Made by a program: the position numbers and the translations under genes. From Methylobacter tundripaludum SV96 (lineage in GTDB: Bacteria; Pseudomonadota; Gammaproteobacteria; Methylococcales; Methylomonadaceae), in assembly GCF_000190755.2 (NCBI RefSeq), contig NZ_JH109153.1, positions 743,872-807,871 on the forward strand: a DNA stretch of 64,000 bases, in the 5' to 3' direction. Every line of letters starts with the position of its first letter. The first letter of the stretch is position 1. The notes beneath the pieces are model-generated. The model did no database searches, had not been told where the DNA came from, and saw only the letters and a list, made by a program, of their open reading frames with translations. This document shows, one piece after another, positions 60,318 to 64,000 of the stretch.

Positions 60318-61760
60318 TCATTCCATCGCATAAGAGACCGACTGAATGACATTCACCAACAGGCCGGGATAAATGCCGAACCAAACCAGCAGCATCGTTA
60401 AAACGGCTAGTATGGCGGTGGATACCCAATCTTGGGGCGGTTTAATTGCCGCTCCGTCGACGTTCATCGACATCACAACGATGATCCTCAAATAGTAATA
60501 AAGCCCCAGGCCGCTGCCAACGATAACAGCGAGCAGCAATCCCCACAACCGGCCATCGGCTGCGCTGGTAAAGATATAGAATTTACCGATGAACCCGGCG
60601 GTCAGCGGAATACCCGCCAGCGACAGCAGCATCAGGGTAAAAGTCGCGGCTAGCCATGGCCGCCGCCAAAACAGCCCGCGATAACAAGAAATGTCATCCG
60701 CTTCCGTTTGCGGCGTTGAAAGTACCGAAACGACCCCGAAAGCGCCGATCGTGGTAATGAAATAAGCCAGCAGATAAAAGCTAACGGACTCGACGACCCA
60801 CATTGAAGAAATTCTTCCGCCCGCAATAAATGCGACCAGCAGATACCCCATGTGCGCGATAGACGAATAGGCCAGCAAACGCTTGACATTAGTTTGCAGC
60901 AGCGCCAACAGATTGCCGCCCAGTATGGATAAACCGGCAATAACGCTGAAAACAGTCAGTAACGGCGTGTAATCATAACTATAGGTAGTGATGAAATATC
61001 GAAGCAGAAGGGCGAAGACGGCGCCTTTTGAAACGGTCGCGATAAATGCGGTAACCGGCGCGGGTGCGCCTTCGTAGACATCCGGTGTCCATAAGTGAAA
61101 CGGCACCAGCGAAAGCTTGAAACCCAGCCCGACCATGATCAGGAGTGTTCCGCTTAAAACCATCGCGCTGATATTGTCCCGGCTCGTCATGTAGCCGCCG
61201 ATGCCGCTGAAATGAAGCTCCCCGCATTGCGAATAGATCAGCGCCATGCCCATCAACAAAAAAGCCGAAGACACGCCGGACAAAACCAGGTATTTGATCG
61301 CTGCCTCCAGCGGTCGTGACTGGTTTAGCGGATAGCCGATCAGCACAAACAGGGAGATACTGAGTATTTCAAGCCCTATAAAAAAGCTCGCAAAATGGCT
61401 GCTGCCGACCAGCACCAAGCCGCCCAGCAGCGCAGTCAGCAGCAGCAATGGGAGTTCTTCATTTTCTCCTTCACGCTCTTTGAAATAGTCGTAACAAAAC
61501 CCCAGCACCGCCAAACCTCCCGACAGCAACAGCGCCATGTAGAACAGCGAATAGGCATCCACCAGAATCAATAAAGTCGCCCGAACCGCACTTTCCCGCG
61601 ATGCGATGCCCAGTGTCGACAGCGCTATGACGATTCCCACGGCGGCAATGCCGCAGGACAAAATAAAATTCCGCCGGACAGCAATGCCGAGCATTACCGC
61701 GACTGCGGTTACCGCGATAGTGATGATAGGCGCAAGGGCGATGAGCTGGTTACTATTCAT
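60318..61760 (-). CDS. nuoN: NADH-quinone oxidoreductase subunit N
   Basis: A 480-residue antiporter-like membrane subunit of respiratory complex I that takes part in proton pumping. Many hydrophobic helices are visible, and characteristic parts include the lysine-containing KYLVLSGVSSAFLLMG, LSLVPFHLWTPDVYEGAP and LLAYSSIAHMGYLL. The start is the ATG at 61760 (MNSNQLIALAP), whose A is shared with the nuoM stop (TGATG). The open frame extends further upstream, but that part is nuoM sequence. It is the last gene of the operon in this window and is convergent with the exporter genes. Confidence 0.96.
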   Translation of the reverse strand: MNSNQLIALAPIITIAVTAVAVMLGIAVRRNFILSCGIAAVGIVIALSTLGIASRESAVRATLLILVDAYSLFYMALLLSGGLAVLGFCYDYFKEREGENEELPLLLLTALLGGLVLVGSSHFASFFIGLEILSISLFVLIGYPLNQSRPLEAAIKYLVLSGVSSAFLLMGMALIYSQCGELHFSGIGGYMTSRDNISAMVLSGTLLIMVGLGFKLSLVPFHLWTPDVYEGAPAPVTAFIATVSKGAVFALLLRYFITTYSYDYTPLLTVFSVIAGLSILGGNLLALLQTNVKRLLAYSSIAHMGYLLVAFIAGGRISSMWVVESVSFYLLAYFITTIGAFGVVSVLSTPQTEADDISCYRGLFWRRPWLAATFTLMLLSLAGIPLTAGFIGKFYIFTSAADGRLWGLLLAVIVGSGLGLYYYLRIIVVMSMNVDGAAIKPPQDWVSTAILAVLTMLLVWFGIYPGLLVNVIQSVSYAME

Positions 61761-63244
61761 CAGCGCTCCATCACCATAGAATTTTGCATTTCCTGCTTCA
61801 ATACAGGAACCGATACGTCCAATACTGCCTGAGGACTCAGGCCGAGCCACACACTGGCAAGGACCAGCAATCCTAGCGATGCCCATTCGCGTCGACCGAC
61901 ATCGGACAATGGAGAATGTTGAGACGGCGGGCCGTAAAAGGCCTTTTGTATCATAATCAACGCATAAACCGGAGCCAGAATAAGCACCAAAGCCGCCACG
62001 GAGACCAATAACATATTGACGCTGAAAGCCCCCTGCAACACCAAAAATTCACCCATGAAGTTTCCCAATCCCGGAAGACCCAGCGAGGCCACCGCAAAGA
62101 ACAGCGTCAACGCTGACAACCTGGGCAATGCGGGCCAGAGCCCTCCCATATTGCCCATTTCCCGAGTATGCAGGCGTTCTTGCAGCGCACCGGCAATCAT
62201 AAATAACGCGGAGGCGCTGATGCCGTGAGCCAGCATGGTGATGACCGAACCCTGCAAGGCGAGCAAGTTCCAGGAAAACACCCCCAGCAGGATAAAACCC
62301 ATGTGACTGACGCTGGTATAAGCAATCAGCCGTTTCAGGTCAGACTGGGCAAAAGCCATCATCGCCGCATAAAGCACGCTCACAGCTCCCAGCGTCATCG
62401 CAATCGGGGCAAACTGATGCGCCGCATCAGGAAACAACGGGATGACAAAACGCAGTAAGCCGTAAGCGCCGGTCTTAAGCATCACGCCAGCCAAAATCAC
62501 GCTGCCGCCGGTTGGTGCTTGAGTATGGGCGTCCGGTAACCATGTATGAAAAGGCACCATCGGCAGTTTGACCGTAAACGCGATAAAAAATCCCAGCATC
62601 AGCCAAAAGGCGACATGGGGTTCAAGCACCGTATTGAGCAATTCGAAATAATCGAAACTATAGATGCCAGTAGAGTTATAGTGCAACAGCACTAAAGTTA
62701 TGATCGCCAACAGCATCAACAGACTGCTCACCTGCGTAAAAATGAAAAACTTTATTGCCGCATCAGTCCGGTTTTCATGACCCCAGATGCTGATCAGAAA
62801 ATACATCGGGGTAATCATCAATTCCCAGAAGAAAAAGAACAGAAACAGGTCAACCGCCAGAAACACGCCGACGGTACCGGCCAGGCACGCCAGCAGATTA
62901 AAGAAAAAGAAACCTTGCCGATCCTTGATCTCGGTCCAGGAACTGCTGACCGCCATAAACCCGAGCAATACCGTCAGCGTTATCAGCAGCAGACTGAGCC
63001 CATCCATAGCCAGATGAAAACTGATGCCGAAGCGTGGAATCCACGGGCCGTAAAAGTCGGCAAACCAGGCTGATGACAGATCGTCTACATGCTCCGCCAC
63101 CGCGTAGGGCAATACCAGCAACAGCGCCTCGACAGTCAGGGTAACGATCGCCACCCAACGCGGAGCTATCGGACTCCAGCGCGCTGAGAACCAGGCCGCG
63201 AATCCACCCAGCAGCAAAACGCCAATAAGCATAGGCAGTATCAC
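61760..63244 (-). CDS. nuoM: NADH-quinone oxidoreductase subunit M
   Basis: A 494-residue antiporter-like proton-pumping subunit of complex I. Typical segments are LAMDGLSLLLITLTVLLGF, FFFFWELMITPMYFLISIWG (with the key glutamate), KLPMVPFHTWLPDAHTQAPTGGSVILAG and LKRLIAYTSVSHMGFI. The best start is GTG at 63244, which overlaps the nuoL stop as GTGA and gives the usual N-terminus ILPMLIGVLLL. A longer frame runs to 63343 but reads through nuoL. Its stop shares one base with the nuoN start. Confidence 0.95.
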   Translation of the reverse strand: MILPMLIGVLLLGGFAAWFSARWSPIAPRWVAIVTLTVEALLLVLPYAVAEHVDDLSSAWFADFYGPWIPRFGISFHLAMDGLSLLLITLTVLLGFMAVSSSWTEIKDRQGFFFFNLLACLAGTVGVFLAVDLFLFFFFWELMITPMYFLISIWGHENRTDAAIKFFIFTQVSSLLMLLAIITLVLLHYNSTGIYSFDYFELLNTVLEPHVAFWLMLGFFIAFTVKLPMVPFHTWLPDAHTQAPTGGSVILAGVMLKTGAYGLLRFVIPLFPDAAHQFAPIAMTLGAVSVLYAAMMAFAQSDLKRLIAYTSVSHMGFILLGVFSWNLLALQGSVITMLAHGISASALFMIAGALQERLHTREMGNMGGLWPALPRLSALTLFFAVASLGLPGLGNFMGEFLVLQGAFSVNMLLVSVAALVLILAPVYALIMIQKAFYGPPSQHSPLSDVGRREWASLGLLVLASVWLGLSPQAVLDVSVPVLKQEMQNSMVMER

Positions 63245-64000
63245 GACAGCCACCCTATCGCGATAATGACCACCGCGCCGAGTGCTACGGATGAGGCGTA
63301 CCAACGGATACGCCCGGTCTGGGACGCGCTGACCCTGCTGCACCCTACCCGACTAAGTAACGCTATCGCAACGTATATGCCATCCACCGCATCGTTTTTA
63401 TTGAGTTTGGCGATGGATTTAAAAGGCCGCACCACTAATGCGCCATACAGCGCATCGATGCCCCAACCGTTAAAACAGAATATCCGCATCTGGTTTGCCA
63501 AGCCGGAACCTGCAAGACGCTGGGCTGAAAAAGTGTGGGTAAGATAAAACAATACCGCGATCAGCAAGCCGACAAAAGGCGCCAAAGCGGTGACGACCGA
63601 AACAAGGTCAAACGTGTGGTCATGGTTGAATAAAACAGGAAATACCGAATCCAGCGGGATTTTCAGCGTGCCGCCCAATAGCGCCAACGCGCCCAACAAG
63701 ATCAGCGGCACGCTCATTTGCCAACCCACTCTGGCTTTAGTGACCGGGCATTTCCTGCCGAAAAAGACCACGAAGATCAGACGGAAACTGTAAATACCTG
63801 TGATGATTGCGCCCAGACAGCCCGCCGCCCATAAACCGGGAGAGGCATCAAAGACTGCCAACAGAATCTCGTGTTTGCTGTAAAAGCCGGAAGTAAAAGG
63901 CAGTGCGGATAACGCGGCACTGCCGATCATAAAACTCCAGAAAGCTAATGGCATGGCTTTACGCAGCCCGCCCATCTTGAAAATATTGTGCTCGTGATGA
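63241..64000 (-). CDS. nuoL: NADH-quinone oxidoreductase subunit L (C-terminal part)
   Basis: The frame is open to the window end; only about the last 253 residues are seen. DEHNIFKMGGLRKAMPLAFWSFMIGSAAL and SGFYSKHEIL are typical of the second half of NuoL, the distal proton-pumping subunit with the long lateral helix. The C-terminal part (NGWGIDALYGALVVRPF, then a last hydrophobic segment ending IAIGWLS) also fits. The 5' part lies beyond the window. It heads nuoM and nuoN in the usual L-M-N order with overlapping ends. Confidence 0.95.
   Translation of the reverse strand, partial: HHEHNIFKMGGLRKAMPLAFWSFMIGSAALSALPFTSGFYSKHEILLAVFDASPGLWAAGCLGAIITGIYSFRLIFVVFFGRKCPVTKARVGWQMSVPLILLGALALLGGTLKIPLDSVFPVLFNHDHTFDLVSVVTALAPFVGLLIAVLFYLTHTFSAQRLAGSGLANQMRIFCFNGWGIDALYGALVVRPFKSIAKLNKNDAVDGIYVAIALLSRVGCSRVSASQTGRIRWYASSVALGAVVIIAIGWLS

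Noticed and set aside
63245-63343. The longer upstream start of nuoM
   Set aside because: These codons overlap the nuoL coding region, and the GTGA overlap at 63244 gives the standard NuoM N-terminus.

Overview
The window is dominated by a modular polyketide synthase / non-ribosomal peptide synthetase (PKS-NRPS) gene cluster of about 50 kb. Its own export genes follow, and then the end of a respiratory complex I operon on the opposite strand. The base composition, the SyrD/PvdE-type cyclic-peptide exporter, the RND pump and the nuoL-nuoM-nuoN block all fit a Gram-negative, probably gammaproteobacterial host. A methanotroph-like lineage is possible, but nothing in the window proves it. I saw no complete rRNA or tRNA gene, no CRISPR array and no transposase.

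Layout on the plus strand: (1) positions 2-23191, a giant PKS-NRPS protein of at least 7,700 residues whose 5' end lies outside the window. Its order is AT-KR-T, then C-A-T, C-A-T-E, C-A-T, C-A-T, C-(broken A)-T and C-A-T, ending in a thioester reductase (R). (2) 23297-23533, an MbtH-like A-domain chaperone. (3) 23563-31272, a fully reducing, C-methylating PKS (KS-AT-DH-MT-ER-KR-T). (4) 31269-36071, KS-AT-KR-T. (5) 36078-45467, KS-AT-T-aminotransferase-luciferase-like monooxygenase-C-A-T. (6) 45480-50069, KS-AT-KR-T with a KR that looks inactive. A hairpin terminator follows at 50144-50178. (7) 50453-56156, a three-gene RND efflux operon. (8) 56343-59885, a DUF697-like membrane protein, a tiny two-helix membrane protein, a cyclic-peptide ABC exporter and an SPFH/band-7 protein. 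(9) 60170-60208, the 3' end of a tRNA without the rest of the gene. (10) 60318-64000, nuoN, nuoM and the 3' part of nuoL on the minus strand.

Reading of the pathway (inference): the reductase makes the first gene the last enzyme. A likely order is therefore an unseen loading step, then 23563, 31269, 36078, 45480 and finally the protein at 2-23191. Specificity residues read by eye give Asn for the A domain of the 36078 gene. In the giant protein they give Gly, Gln (epimerised to D), Pro, an unclear residue, no residue from the broken A domain, and an unclear last residue. All AT domains carry HAFH, the malonyl-CoA signature. The product would be a C-methylated beta-amino polyketide-lipopeptide released as an aldehyde. 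An amine at one end and an aldehyde at the other could close to a cyclic imine, as known for nostocyclopeptide. I do not recognise this exact domain order as a described system.

The cluster shows strong signs of internal recombination: near-identical AT and KR blocks shared between genes, C domains and A-domain C-terminal parts that are nearly the same while the A cores differ, a deletion scar in one A domain, and two palindromic elements inside coding sequence.
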